From NCBI GenBank assembly GCA_002394965.1, contig DGVL01000099.1:1-33297 (forward strand): 33,297 bases of DNA. The letters are read 5' to 3'. Positions 6,716 to 15,237 of this stretch are shown in pieces. Position 1 is the stretch's first letter, and each line of letters starts with the position of its first letter. The stretch comes from Lachnospira sp. UBA4285 (GTDB lineage: Bacteria; Bacillota; Clostridia; Lachnospirales; Lachnospiraceae). Under the pieces are notes generated by a model, which worked only from the letters and a program-made list of their open reading frames with translations, was not told the DNA's origin and made no database searches. Both the position numbers and the translations under genes were made by a program.

Positions 6716-8068
6716 ATGAGTGAAAAATTTTCCTGGCGCAGTCCGGAAGAAATTCAAAGGCGCGGGAGAGAAGTGGGCGTGAATCTGCCGATGTCCTCAG
6801 ACACGAGTATATGCGGAATGCCGCTTTCGGTGGGGGAGCTCACGCTGAATAACCGGCTCGGTATCGCGCCGATGGAAGGAGCGGATTCCCTTGCGGACGG
6901 GTCGCCTTCTGAACTGACTCTCCGCCGATATGTGCGGGAGGCGCAGGGCGGAGCGGCTGTGATCTGGTTTGAAGCCATCAGTGTTGTTCCGGAAGGAAGA
7001 TCCTCCAGGACTCAGCTTCTTCTGACCCGGAGGAATCTGGACAGCTTCAAGCGCATGACGGATGCGGTTAAGAAAGCCGGCATCCAGGCCAATGGCTTTG
7101 CACCGTATCTCATCTGCCAGGCGAACCACTCGGGCCGCTACTCCAATCCGGACAACAAGCCGGCGCCGCTCATCGCGTTTCGCTCGCCGTATCTGGAACA
7201 GTTCCGGAAAGCAGACGATTCCTGCATTGTGTCAGACGATTATCTGGAAGCGCTGGAGGAGCGGTTCGGCGAGGGGGCCAGACTGGCGAAGGAAGCCGGA
7301 TTTGACGCGGTGGACATCAAGTCCTGCCACGGGTATCTTTTTGCGGAGGTGGCGGCCGGTTTCACAAGGCCCGGCCGGTACGGCGGGAGCTACGAAAACC
7401 GCACGAGGCTGCTGAAAAACAGTATCCGGGCGGCAAAGGCCTATGAGAGCCCTTCCTTCCAGATTGTCTCGCGCATCGGAATCTATGACGGATATCCGTA
7501 TCCGTACGGTTTCGGAATGCGAGACGACAAGTCTCTTCTGCCGGATTATACCGAGCCAAAACGCCTGGTTCAGGAACTCTACGGAGATCTGGGGCTGCGC
7601 ATGATCTGCGTCACAATGGGCAATCCGTACGTCACGACGCATGTGACGCGGCCGTTTGATAGAGGCAAGTATGTACCGGCAGAACATCCGCTCACCGGTG
7701 TAGGCCGCATGATCGAGGGAACACGGGAGATCAAGCGATGGGTTCCGGGCATGAAGATATGGGCGTCCGCGCCGACGTACCTGCGGCAGTTCTCGGATCT
7801 GTACACAGCCGGGGCCATCAGGCAGGGATACTGCGACGGGATGCTGTTCGGGCGCATGGCATTCGCCGATCCGGACTTTCCGAATCAGATCATCCGGGCT
7901 GGCCGGATTGACGCGTCGAAGGTCTGCATGACCTGCGGGGCATGCGGCGACCTGATCCGCTCGCACAAGCCGACCGGATGCGTGGTGCGGGACGGCGGAA
8001 CATACCTTCCGTATTACCGGGAGTTTCTGAAGGAGAAGAACAGTCTTCCGAAGAATTTCAGGGGATGA
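6716..8068 (+). CDS. NADH:flavin oxidoreductase / old yellow enzyme family protein with C-terminal Fe-S cysteine motif
   Basis: This is a 450-residue FMN-dependent TIM-barrel enzyme that should reduce an activated C=C bond. The OYE fold is shown by LTLNNRLGIAPM (43-53), QANHSGR (135-141), HGYLFAEVAAGFTRPGRYGG (205-224) followed by SYENR, and the FGR...DPDFP strand near 379-389. Near the C-terminus are Cys404, Cys407, Cys410 and Cys422, resembling the 4Fe-4S motif of the 2,4-dienoyl-CoA reductase branch. The protein ends about 28 residues later, so the FAD/NAD(P)H domain that follows in those roughly 650-residue enzymes is missing. Electrons must come from another flavoprotein or directly from NAD(P)H. 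SDR and FAD-enzyme genes follow in the same direction, supporting a multi-step reductive pathway. Confidence 0.9.
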   Translation: MSEKFSWRSPEEIQRRGREVGVNLPMSSDTSICGMPLSVGELTLNNRLGIAPMEGADSLADGSPSELTLRRYVREAQGGAAVIWFEAISVVPEGRSSRTQLLLTRRNLDSFKRMTDAVKKAGIQANGFAPYLICQANHSGRYSNPDNKPAPLIAFRSPYLEQFRKADDSCIVSDDYLEALEERFGEGARLAKEAGFDAVDIKSCHGYLFAEVAAGFTRPGRYGGSYENRTRLLKNSIRAAKAYESPSFQIVSRIGIYDGYPYPYGFGMRDDKSLLPDYTEPKRLVQELYGDLGLRMICVTMGNPYVTTHVTRPFDRGKYVPAEHPLTGVGRMIEGTREIKRWVPGMKIWASAPTYLRQFSDLYTAGAIRQGYCDGMLFGRMAFADPDFPNQIIRAGRIDASKVCMTCGACGDLIRSHKPTGCVVRDGGTYLPYYREFLKEKNSLPKNFRG

Positions 8069-8119
8069 GAGAAGAAGACTGCGCGACAGGGTGACTGTTG
8101 ACAGATGACGGAGGTTACT

Positions 8120-8887
8120 ATGAAAAAGACAGCGGTGATTACCGGCGGAACCCGGGGCATCGGGCTGGCGGCGGCCAGGAAACTGGGAAGCCTTGGCTGC
8201 AGCGTTGTGATTTTTGCGAGCGGTGCGCAGGAAAAGTATCAGCAGACCTTTGATGAGCTCACCGGAATGGGGATTGACTTCATCTACGTGCGCGGGTCGC
8301 TGGATGACAGAGATGACAGGAGGCGCCTGGTTGAGGAAGCGGTGAAGCGGTATGGCCGGATTGACATTCTGGTCAACGACGCCGGTGTGGCGCCGAAGCA
8401 GCGCCGGGATCTGCTTGAGATGGACGAGGAGAGCTATGACCGGGTTATGGGGATCAACGTCAAGGGGACATTGTTCCTGACGCAGCTTGTCGCAAAGCAG
8501 ATGATCGCACAGGAGAAGCTGTACGCCGTGCGCGGTCACATCGTCAACGTCGGATCCTGCTCGGCGTCGGTGTCTTCGGTGAGCCGGGGAGAATACTGCA
8601 TCTCCAAGGCGGGCGTGTCCATGATAACGACACTTTTTGCCGACCGGCTGGCTGCTGAGGGAATCCTGGTCAATGAGGTCCGGCCTGGGGTCATCGCAAC
8701 AGACATGACGGCGAAGGTGAAGGAGAAGTATGACCGTATGTTTACCGGTGACCAGTTCCCGATTGCCCGCTGGGGCCGTCCGGAGGAAGTGGCCGAGGCG
8801 ATCGCGTTCTTCTGCTCGGATGCCGTGACGTACACGACGGGCAATTACCTGGATGTGGACGGCGGATTTCACATCCGCAGACTGTGA
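8120..8887 (+). CDS. Short-chain dehydrogenase/reductase (SDR)
   Basis: This 255-residue classical SDR should interconvert an alcohol and a ketone using NAD(P)H. It has the cofactor motif TGGTRGIG (8-15), the structural motif NDAG (86-89, usually NNAG), a serine-rich catalytic strand (VGSCSAS, 144-150), Tyr159 and Lys163 in YCISK, and the family C-terminus (NYLDVDGGF). I chose ATG 8120 because GGAGG at 8110-8114 is placed correctly for it; an in-frame ATG at 8105 lacks such a site. The stop overlaps the possible GTG of the next gene. It resembles 3-oxoacyl-ACP reductases, but its place between OYE and FrdA-like genes argues for a catabolic or reductive pathway rather than fatty acid synthesis. 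Confidence 0.92.
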   Translation: MKKTAVITGGTRGIGLAAARKLGSLGCSVVIFASGAQEKYQQTFDELTGMGIDFIYVRGSLDDRDDRRRLVEEAVKRYGRIDILVNDAGVAPKQRRDLLEMDEESYDRVMGINVKGTLFLTQLVAKQMIAQEKLYAVRGHIVNVGSCSASVSSVSRGEYCISKAGVSMITTLFADRLAAEGILVNEVRPGVIATDMTAKVKEKYDRMFTGDQFPIARWGRPEEVAEAIAFFCSDAVTYTTGNYLDVDGGFHIRRL

Positions 8888-8898
8888 GGCGCACCTCC

Positions 8899-10833
8899 AT
8901 GCACATCCGGGAAAGAAAGACAGATAATCTTGTGATCGGGTCGGGGGCCGCAGGATTTGCGGCTTCTCTGCGCCTTCTGCAGCTTGGCGAGAGGAACACG
9001 GTTCTGGCGACAGACCATGTGAATGCCGGCACGTCGCGCAACACCGGCTCCGACAAGCAGACGTACTACAAGCTCTCACTGGCGGGAGACGCTCCGGATT
9101 CGGTGCGGCAGATGGCCCGCGATCTCTTCCGATGTCAGTGTGTGGACGGCGACACGGCGCTGGCTGAGGCTGCGCTCTCGGCGCGCTGCTTTTACTGGCT
9201 CGCGGAGATGGGAGTGCCGTTTCCTTCGACAGAATTTGACGAATTCATGGGCTACAGGACGGATCACGATGCCAGCTGCCGCGCCACGAGCGCCGGCCCG
9301 TACACCTCCCGCATGATGACGGAAGCGCTGGAAAGGAGAGCCGGAGAGGAGAAACTGGAGATTCTAGACGGGCGGCAGCTTCTGAAAATCCTGACCCATG
9401 AGGGCCGCGCTCTCGGTGCCCTGTTTCTCGTATTAAACGGCGCAGACGCGGAAGCGGAGATCGTCTGGGCGGACAATGTGATTCTCGCCACGGGGGCGCC
9501 TGCCGGAATGTACAGGGACAGCGTCTATCCGGCCAGTCAGATCGGCGGGTCCGGTGCGGCATTTGAAGCGGGAGCGGCCGGAAAGAACCTCACGGAGTGG
9601 CAGTTCGGGCTCGCATCAAAGAATCCCCGATGGAATGTCTCCGGTACATACATGCAGGTGCTGCCGCGCTTTGTCTCAACTGATGAGGCGGGAGGAGACG
9701 AGCGGGAGTTCCTGGCAGAGTATTACCCGGACCGGTATGCGATGCTGGGGAACATATTCCTGAAAGGCTATCAGTGGCCTTTTGACGCGGCGAAGGCATC
9801 CGACGGCTCGTCGGAGATTGATCTTTTCGTGTACCGGGAGACGGTAGTCAGAAAGCGGCGGGTATTTCTTGATTTCACGAAAAATCCCGGGATAGAGGAC
9901 ATTGACTTCACAAAGCTGCCGGAAGAAGCCTCGCAGTATCTCGCGAAAGCGGGTGCCGATTTCGGGAAACCGATTGACCGTCTTGAGAAGATGAACCAGC
10001 CGGCGGCTTCCTTCTACCGGGAACACGGCATTGATCTTCGCAGCCAGCGGCTTGAGATAGCACTCTGTGCGCAGCACAACAACGGGGGACTGGCAGGCGA
10101 TGCCTTCTGGGAGAGCAGCGTGAGCCATCTCTTCGCCGTCGGAGAAGTAAACGGGTCCCACGGTGTCACCCGCCCCGGCGGAACTGCGCTCAATGCCGGG
10201 CAGTGCGGGGCTTTGCGCGCGGCAGAGTGCATTCGGATCCGCCATCTTGAGCAGGCCGCGCAGGCGCCGGACGAGGAAATCCGCCGTGACCTCCGCAGAC
10301 AGGCTGCCGGATTCCTGGCGCTTCCGGACGGATGCTGCGGCACGCAGAGCGTGGCATCTGTCTGGAGGAGCGCCGCGGAGCGCATGAGCCGCTGCGGCGG
10401 CGTCATCCGGGAAGAGGGGCAGCTGAAAGAGGCGCTGCGCAGGACAAGGGAAATGGCTGTCAATCTCGGACAATACACAAAAAAGCCGTCCGGGTATGAG
10501 ATCGGCGCGTGGTTCCGGCTTCGGGATATGCTCATCTCGCAGATCGTATACCTGTCTGCGATGCTGGATTACTGTCAGACCTGCGGCGCATCCCGCGGAT
10601 CGGCCCTGTATCTGGACGCTTCCGGTGAACGGGTAAGCGAAAGATTTCCGGAGCAGATCCGGTGCCGGCTGGATGCGGGCAAGTGGGGCGGGAGGATTCA
10701 GGAAGCGCGCCTGGATCCGGTCACACTGAGCGTGCGCTGCACGTGGCGCCCTGTGCGGCCGGTTCCCGAAACCGACTATTTCTTTGAGAATCAGTGGCGG
10801 AAGTACCGGGAAAGATGGCACATCGACAGCTGA
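8899..10833 (+). CDS. FAD-dependent oxidoreductase of the fumarate reductase/succinate dehydrogenase flavoprotein family
   Basis: This 644-residue cytoplasmic flavoprotein has no signal peptide or membrane segment. The Rossmann FAD site is at the N-terminus (GSGAAG, 14-19, inside LVIGSGAAGFAASLRL). Further family landmarks are VILATGAPAGMYRDS, CAQHNNGGLAGD, and the second FAD segment HLFAVGEVNGSHGVTRPGG followed by TALNAGQCG, which match the FrdA/SdhA/L-aspartate oxidase type. The rest is a helical C-terminal domain. ATG 8899 is preferred over an in-frame GTG at 8884, which overlaps the SDR stop. Relatives oxidise or reduce C-C bonds next to a carboxylate or ketone. As last gene of the cluster it may act in series with the OYE and SDR. 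The exact reaction is unknown. Confidence 0.88.
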   Translation: MHIRERKTDNLVIGSGAAGFAASLRLLQLGERNTVLATDHVNAGTSRNTGSDKQTYYKLSLAGDAPDSVRQMARDLFRCQCVDGDTALAEAALSARCFYWLAEMGVPFPSTEFDEFMGYRTDHDASCRATSAGPYTSRMMTEALERRAGEEKLEILDGRQLLKILTHEGRALGALFLVLNGADAEAEIVWADNVILATGAPAGMYRDSVYPASQIGGSGAAFEAGAAGKNLTEWQFGLASKNPRWNVSGTYMQVLPRFVSTDEAGGDEREFLAEYYPDRYAMLGNIFLKGYQWPFDAAKASDGSSEIDLFVYRETVVRKRRVFLDFTKNPGIEDIDFTKLPEEASQYLAKAGADFGKPIDRLEKMNQPAASFYREHGIDLRSQRLEIALCAQHNNGGLAGDAFWESSVSHLFAVGEVNGSHGVTRPGGTALNAGQCGALRAAECIRIRHLEQAAQAPDEEIRRDLRRQAAGFLALPDGCCGTQSVASVWRSAAERMSRCGGVIREEGQLKEALRRTREMAVNLGQYTKKPSGYEIGAWFRLRDMLISQIVYLSAMLDYCQTCGASRGSALYLDASGERVSERFPEQIRCRLDAGKWGGRIQEARLDPVTLSVRCTWRPVRPVPETDYFFENQWRKYRERWHIDS

Positions 10834-10867
10834 GATCTGAACAAAGCAGATGACCGCAAGACGAGTC

Positions 10868-10912
10868 GTCCGGCGCGCGGAAGTGACACAGGCGCGCCGG
10901 GCGTCTTTTATT
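10868..10912 (+). terminator. Intrinsic terminator ending the redox cluster
   Basis: A very GC-rich 11-bp stem (arms 10868-10878 and 10892-10902, one G-T pair) with a 13-nt loop is followed by a T-rich stretch (GTCTTTTATT). It closes the unit starting at 4253. Confidence 0.85.
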
Positions 10913-10925
10913 CTCCTGGTAAAGA

Positions 10926-10934
10926 TGGTAGAAT
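10926..10934 (+). promoter_or_regulatory. Candidate extended -10 promoter for the flippase gene
   Basis: TGgTAGAAT at 10926-10934 is an extended -10 match lying between the preceding terminator and the flippase ribosome site. The -35 region is only T-rich (near 10906), so this is a weak call. Confidence 0.4.
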
Positions 10935-10962
10935 TCTTTTGTCTTAAGCAAAGGGGATTCCT

Positions 10963-12411
10963 ATGAGCCAGAGCGTAAAGAAAAACTACCTGTACAATAT
11001 GACCTATCAGCTGCTGACCCTGGTTCTGCCGCTGGTGACAACACCCTATGTCTCGCGTGTGCTCGGCGCGCAGAATATCGGAATCTACAGCTACACGCTC
11101 TCGATCAGCGCGTTTTTCATTCTGTTCGGGTCGCTCGGCATCGCCATGTACGGGCAGCGTGAGATCGCATTCGTCAGGGACAACCGTGAGAAGCGCAGCA
11201 GCACGTTCTGGGAGATCGTGATTCTGCGGGCCATCACGATGCTGCTTGCGATCGTCATCTTCGACATCGTATTCGTCAACGGCAATAATGATTACCGGAT
11301 TTACTACCGGATTCTGCTGCTGGAGATGGCCGGCAATGTAGTCGACATCAGCTGGTTCTTCCAGGGACTGGAGGATTTCCGCAAGACGGTCATGCGGAAT
11401 ATGGCCGTCAAGCTGGCAAGCGTCACCTGCATCTTCCTGTTTGTGCGAGACAGCAGCGATCTTCCCGTCTATTTCCTGATCTATGTGTTTTCGATTCTGC
11501 TGGGGAATCTCTCTCTCTGGCTGTATCTTCCCAAATTCATCTACGGGCCGCGGCACGGAAAGCTCCACGTCTTCCGTCACTTCAAGCCGACGCTCGCGCT
11601 GTTTATCCCGCAGATCGCCATTCAGGTCTATACGATTCTTGACCGAACGATGATCGGCGCGATCATCGCCGACAAGAGCGAGGTCGGGTACTACGATCAG
11701 GCGCAGAAGATCGTCAAGATGCTCCTGACGGTCGTGACGTCGATCGGGACGGTTCTGATGCCCCGCATCGCCCACACATTTGCTTCCGGCGACATGGAGA
11801 AGGTACACGAGTACATGCGGAAATCCTTCCGGGCTGTCTTCTTTTTTGCATTCCCGCTCATCTTCGGGATTCTGTCCGTCGCGGATGCATTCGTCCCTGT
11901 GTTCTTCGGGGCGGGCTACGACAAGGTGAAACTGCTGATGCCTGTCATCAGCCCGATCGTCTTTCTGATAGGAATGAGCAATGTGACGGGGATTCAGTAT
12001 CTTCTTCCGACCATGCGGCAGAAGGAGTACACGATCTCGGTACTGGCCGGGTCGGGTGTGAATTTCTGCATGAATGCCCTTCTGATCCCGCACTTCGGCG
12101 CCCTCGGCGCATCAATCGGCACCGTCATCGCGGAGACATCCGTGACGAGTATTCAGATATTTTTCACGCGCCGCGACTTTCCGTGGCCGAGAATCATCCG
12201 GTCCATGGGACCGTACCTGCTTGCGGCGCTTGTTATGTTTGCGGGCTGCCTGACCTTCCGGCACTTTGTGCCGGCCGGCTGGGGATCCGTCATCGGGCAG
12301 GCACTCGTCGGCGCTCTCATCTACGGAAGTGTCCTGATGCTCATGAAGGACCCGTGCGTGAATATGCTTCTGGACGCGGTGAAGAAAAGAATCAGAAAGA
12401 GAAAAGTATAA
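10963..12411 (+). CDS. Oligosaccharide flippase family protein (Wzx-like, MOP superfamily)
   Basis: This 482-residue protein is almost entirely made of transmembrane helices and begins with the typical N-terminus of polysaccharide exporters (KKNYLYNMTYQLLTLVLPLVTTPYVSRVLG), followed by GIYSYTLSIS and the FGSLGIAMYGQREIA region. Such proteins flip lipid-linked sugar repeat units across the membrane for capsule, teichoic or exopolysaccharide assembly. It starts behind AAGGGGA. No Wzy polymerase or sugar-transferase cluster is adjacent, so it is an isolated flippase; the GT2 and deacetylase genes at 30478-32551 are the only other polysaccharide genes here and are 18 kb away. The gene ends 24 nt before the PrsW gene, which may be co-transcribed. 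The transported glycan is unknown. Confidence 0.9.
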   Translation: MSQSVKKNYLYNMTYQLLTLVLPLVTTPYVSRVLGAQNIGIYSYTLSISAFFILFGSLGIAMYGQREIAFVRDNREKRSSTFWEIVILRAITMLLAIVIFDIVFVNGNNDYRIYYRILLLEMAGNVVDISWFFQGLEDFRKTVMRNMAVKLASVTCIFLFVRDSSDLPVYFLIYVFSILLGNLSLWLYLPKFIYGPRHGKLHVFRHFKPTLALFIPQIAIQVYTILDRTMIGAIIADKSEVGYYDQAQKIVKMLLTVVTSIGTVLMPRIAHTFASGDMEKVHEYMRKSFRAVFFFAFPLIFGILSVADAFVPVFFGAGYDKVKLLMPVISPIVFLIGMSNVTGIQYLLPTMRQKEYTISVLAGSGVNFCMNALLIPHFGALGASIGTVIAETSVTSIQIFFTRRDFPWPRIIRSMGPYLLAALVMFAGCLTFRHFVPAGWGSVIGQALVGALIYGSVLMLMKDPCVNMLLDAVKKRIRKRKV

Positions 12412-12435
12412 CAGGATCGACATCAGGAGGGACAA

Positions 12436-13158
12436 ATGTTTATTCTGGAAGCACTTGACTGGATGATCACCATCTACGTCCTGGCGGCGGTTCTGCCGGC
12501 AGTCTTTCTCATGTGCTACATCTACAAGATGGACACATATGAGAAGGAACCGGCGTATCTTCTCTGGGGCTGTATCCTGCGCGGTGTTCTCGCAGCGCTG
12601 GTCTCCATCATTTTGGAGATGATCGGGGAAAATCTTCTGGGGGTGAGTCCGGTCGACAAGAATTCGGTCACATATACGGCGCTGCTGGCATTTCTTGTCG
12701 TCGCGGTGGTTGAAGAGGGAACGAAGTATTTCTTCATGGGGCGCCTGACCTGGCGTGATCCGAACTTCAACTATCTGTTTGACGCGATTGTCTATTCGGC
12801 GTTCACCTCGCTTGGCTTCGCGGCGTTTGAGAATGTGAAGTATGTGTTCTCCTATGGCCTTGGCGTGGCGCTCACGCGGGCGGTGCTTGCCGTACCGGGA
12901 CATCTGGGATTCTCGGTGGTGTTCGGATATTTCTACGGCCGGGCAAAACTTGCACGGGACAGAGGATACAGAGCCTTGAGCGCGGTGAATATTGTCATCG
13001 GATACGCACTGGCAGTATTCCTGCACGGGTTCTACGACTTCTGCGCCATGACGGATACGAACCAGTCCATGGCTCTTTTCATCGCATTCGTTGTGATCAT
13101 GTACGTCGTGATCATCCTGCTGCTGCGCCGGGAGTCAAGGCACAACCGTCCGGTGTGA
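12436..13158 (+). CDS. PrsW-family intramembrane metalloprotease
   Basis: This 240-residue multi-pass membrane protein carries the PrsW signatures: Glu93-Glu94-x-x-Lys97 (VEEGTKYFF), FxxFEN around Glu132 (GFAAFENVKY), His156 (VPGHLGFS), and His197-x3-Asp201 (LHGFYDF). PrsW cleaves anti-sigma factors in Bacillus subtilis as the first step of an envelope-stress response, and the family belongs to the CPBP-like intramembrane proteases. No sigma/anti-sigma pair is nearby, so the substrate is unknown. AGGAGG at 12425-12430 with 5-nt spacing supports ATG 12436. All putative active-site residues are present, so an active protease is likely. Confidence 0.9.
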   Translation: MFILEALDWMITIYVLAAVLPAVFLMCYIYKMDTYEKEPAYLLWGCILRGVLAALVSIILEMIGENLLGVSPVDKNSVTYTALLAFLVVAVVEEGTKYFFMGRLTWRDPNFNYLFDAIVYSAFTSLGFAAFENVKYVFSYGLGVALTRAVLAVPGHLGFSVVFGYFYGRAKLARDRGYRALSAVNIVIGYALAVFLHGFYDFCAMTDTNQSMALFIAFVVIMYVVIILLLRRESRHNRPV

Positions 13159-13165
13159 GGCGGGC

Positions 13166-13195
13166 GTGACACGCGCGTTGGTTTTGTGATACAGT
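13166..13195 (+). promoter_or_regulatory. Candidate promoter for the RidA-SDR-Nudix genes
   Basis: GTGACA (13166-13171) and an extended -10 TGaTACAGT (hexamer 13190-13195) are 18 nt apart, between the PrsW stop and the RidA start. Confidence 0.45.
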
Positions 13196-13242
13196 AGACA
13201 GCAGTAGCAGAAATTATGACAGAACCGACAGAGGAGGCACTT

Positions 13243-13614
13243 ATGGTTAAGATCAGCACAGACAAGGCACCGGCTGCCATCGGCCCGTATTCCCAGGCGA
13301 TCGCGGCAGGCGGATTCATCTTCGCTTCCGGGCAGACGCCGGTAAATCCTGCGACCGGAAAGTTTGAGGGCGGCATTGAGGAGCAGGCAGAGCAGGCCTG
13401 TCGGAATGTCGGCGAGATTCTTGCTGCCGCCGGCAGTGGATTTGACAAGGTCGTGAAGACGACCTGCTTCCTCGCGGACATCGCGGATTTCAAGGCTTTT
13501 AACAGTGTGTACGCAAAGTACTTCACGTCCAAGCCGGCGCGCAGCTGTGTGGCGGTAAAGGATCTTCCACTGGGCGTCCTCTGCGAGATCGAGGCGATCG
13601 CCGTCAAGGACTGA
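13243..13614 (+). CDS. ridA: RidA family enamine/imine deaminase
   Basis: This 123-residue protein is a standard RidA (YjgF/YER057c/UK114) homologue: PAAIGPYSQA at the N-terminus, FASGQTPVNP, and the C-terminal PARSCVAVKDLPLG motif with Arg100 (carboxylate-binding arginine of the active family) and Glu116. It hydrolyses reactive 2-aminoacrylate-type enamines released by PLP enzymes and so protects other PLP enzymes. ATG 13243 is chosen because AGGAGG (13232-13237) lies 5 nt before it; an in-frame ATG at 13216 has no such site. The next gene starts 4 nt after the stop, so the two are probably translated together. Confidence 0.94.
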   Translation: MVKISTDKAPAAIGPYSQAIAAGGFIFASGQTPVNPATGKFEGGIEEQAEQACRNVGEILAAAGSGFDKVVKTTCFLADIADFKAFNSVYAKYFTSKPARSCVAVKDLPLGVLCEIEAIAVKD

Positions 13615-13618
13615 CGCG

Positions 13619-14650
13619 ATGAGAAGAGCACTGTTTATCGGCGGCACCGGGACGATCAGCACATCTGTCGTGAGAAGACTGCTCGAATCCGGCGGCTGGG
13701 AGGTGTGGCTTCTCAACCGCGGGAGCAGAAGCGGACTGTTTGACGGGCCGGTGCACGAGATACACGCCGACATTCACGACCCCGGGGCGGTCAGCGCGGC
13801 GCTTGCCGGAAAAGACTTTGACTGCGTGTGTGAGTTCATCGGTTTTACCGAGGCGGATGTGCGGCGCGACTATGAACTGTTCAGGGGACGGACGGGGCAG
13901 TATATCTTCACGAGTTCGGCATCGGCCTATCACAAGCCGGCGGCCTCGTACATCGTGAGCGAGGGAACGTCGCTTGCCAATCCGTACTGGGAGTACTCCC
14001 GCGGCAAAATCGCGTGCGAGGACTTTCTGATGCGCAAATACCGCGAGGAGCAGTTCCCTGTCACGATTGTGCGCCCGAGCCATACGTACTGCGAGCGTTC
14101 GATCCCCACGGCGCTGCACGGCGCAAAGGGGTCCTGGCAGGTCATCTCCCGCATGATGAACGGAAAGCCGGTCATCGTGCACGGAGACGGTAGCTCCCTG
14201 TGGACGCTCACGTTCAGCACGGATTTTGCCATCGGGTATTGTGGTCTCATGGGATGCGAAGCTGCCATCGGCGAGGCGTTCCAGATCACCGGCGACGAGA
14301 CGCTTACCTGGGACCAGATCTACCGCACAATCGGCGGCGCTCTTGGCGTCACGCCGCACCTGCTGCACGTCTCGTCGGATTTCCTTGCCGCGGCGGGGAG
14401 ATCGGCCGGATATGACTTCAGGGGCGCTCTGCTGGGCGACAAGGCGGTATCGGTATGCTTTGACAATCGCAAGCTCAAGCGTCTCGTTCCCCAGATGCGC
14501 ACGAATGTGCCGTTCCACGAGGGCGTCCGGATCGCGCTTGCCTATATTCAGGAGCACCCGGAGTGCCGCAGGGAAGATCCGGACTTTGACGCATGGTGCG
14601 ACAAGGTCGTAAGGGCGCAGGAAGCAGCCAGACATCTCTTTGACGCCTGA
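13619..14650 (+). CDS. NAD-dependent epimerase/dehydratase-like extended SDR
   Basis: This 343-residue protein has an N-terminal Rossmann motif (FIGGTGTISTSVVRRLL, residues 6-22) and an SDR-type YxxxK (EYSRGK) after a Ser-rich strand (FTSSASAYHK). The pattern matches the atypical extended-SDR group (sugar epimerases, CSP41-like proteins). Conserved family features include VRPSHTYCERSIP and GDGSSLWTLTFSTDFA. It starts 4 nt after the RidA stop, so translation is probably coupled, and a Nudix gene follows 38 nt later. The substrate is not recognisable; a nucleotide-sugar or other hydroxyl compound is plausible. Its association with RidA is unexplained. Confidence 0.85.
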   Translation: MRRALFIGGTGTISTSVVRRLLESGGWEVWLLNRGSRSGLFDGPVHEIHADIHDPGAVSAALAGKDFDCVCEFIGFTEADVRRDYELFRGRTGQYIFTSSASAYHKPAASYIVSEGTSLANPYWEYSRGKIACEDFLMRKYREEQFPVTIVRPSHTYCERSIPTALHGAKGSWQVISRMMNGKPVIVHGDGSSLWTLTFSTDFAIGYCGLMGCEAAIGEAFQITGDETLTWDQIYRTIGGALGVTPHLLHVSSDFLAAAGRSAGYDFRGALLGDKAVSVCFDNRKLKRLVPQMRTNVPFHEGVRIALAYIQEHPECRREDPDFDAWCDKVVRAQEAARHLFDA

Positions 14651-14688
14651 AGCGTCTGTTGTGATGCATACCGGAAGGAGGACACGGC

Positions 14689-15228
14689 ATGCCGCGTTCA
14701 TACGAATATACGCAGGAGCGGATCGATATATACGACCGAGACCGTCATTATACCGGGCGCTCGAAGCCCCGGCACGGCGAGGGCTCACGCCTTTCGCCGG
14801 ATGAATACATGCTCTACGCCCTGGCGCTCATTGAAAATAATTCGGGAGAATTTCTCATCACGCAGCGGACCATGGACAAGAAGTGGGCTCCCGGCGCGTG
14901 GGAGATCCCGGGAGGCGGCGCTGACAGTGGGGAGACGAGCCGGGAGGCAGCGGACCGCGAGGCATATGAGGAGACAGGGATCCGCGTGCAGGGAGTAAGA
15001 CCAGTGTCGGTCTACACGTACCGCAACGATGACGCGGAGGGCGGCGACAATTACTTCTGCGACATCTATCATTTCCAGCTTGACTTTAAACCAGGGCAGG
15101 TGAGAGTGGAAGCGGACGAAGTGAGCAGCTGGAAGCTGGCGTCTTTTTCGGAGATCACCCGTCTGGCACAATGCGACGGCTTCCTGCACTATAAGAGGAT
15201 ATGCGAAGCGCTCGGGGCGGAAAAATAA
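14689..15228 (+). CDS. Nudix hydrolase
   Basis: This 179-residue protein has a complete Nudix box: Gly76, Glu82, then Arg90-Glu91 and Glu94-Glu95-x-Gly97 within GGADSGETSREAADREAYEE, matching GX5EX7REUXEEXGU. Family enzymes hydrolyse nucleoside diphosphates linked to another group, with the box holding the divalent metal. An AAGGAGG site precedes the ATG. The N-terminal 35 residues (YEYTQERIDIYDRDRHYTGR) resemble Nudix proteins related to IPP isomerase, but the isomerase residues are not clear. It may clean up modified nucleotides; substrate specificity is not assignable. Confidence 0.92.
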   Translation: MPRSYEYTQERIDIYDRDRHYTGRSKPRHGEGSRLSPDEYMLYALALIENNSGEFLITQRTMDKKWAPGAWEIPGGGADSGETSREAADREAYEETGIRVQGVRPVSVYTYRNDDAEGGDNYFCDIYHFQLDFKPGQVRVEADEVSSWKLASFSEITRLAQCDGFLHYKRICEALGAEK

Positions 15229-15237
15229 ACGTAAGAA

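Noticed and set aside
8884..8898. GTG start overlapping the SDR stop for the FAD enzyme
   Set aside because: ATG 8899 is better placed after a GAGG element, and the extra five residues add nothing to the FAD-binding fold.
7232..12093. Two very long minus-strand open frames (615 and 805 codons) opposite the redox cluster and flippase
   Set aside because: Compositions rich in Arg/His/Pro, no recognisable domains, and both lie opposite genes with clear motifs; they arise from high GC content.
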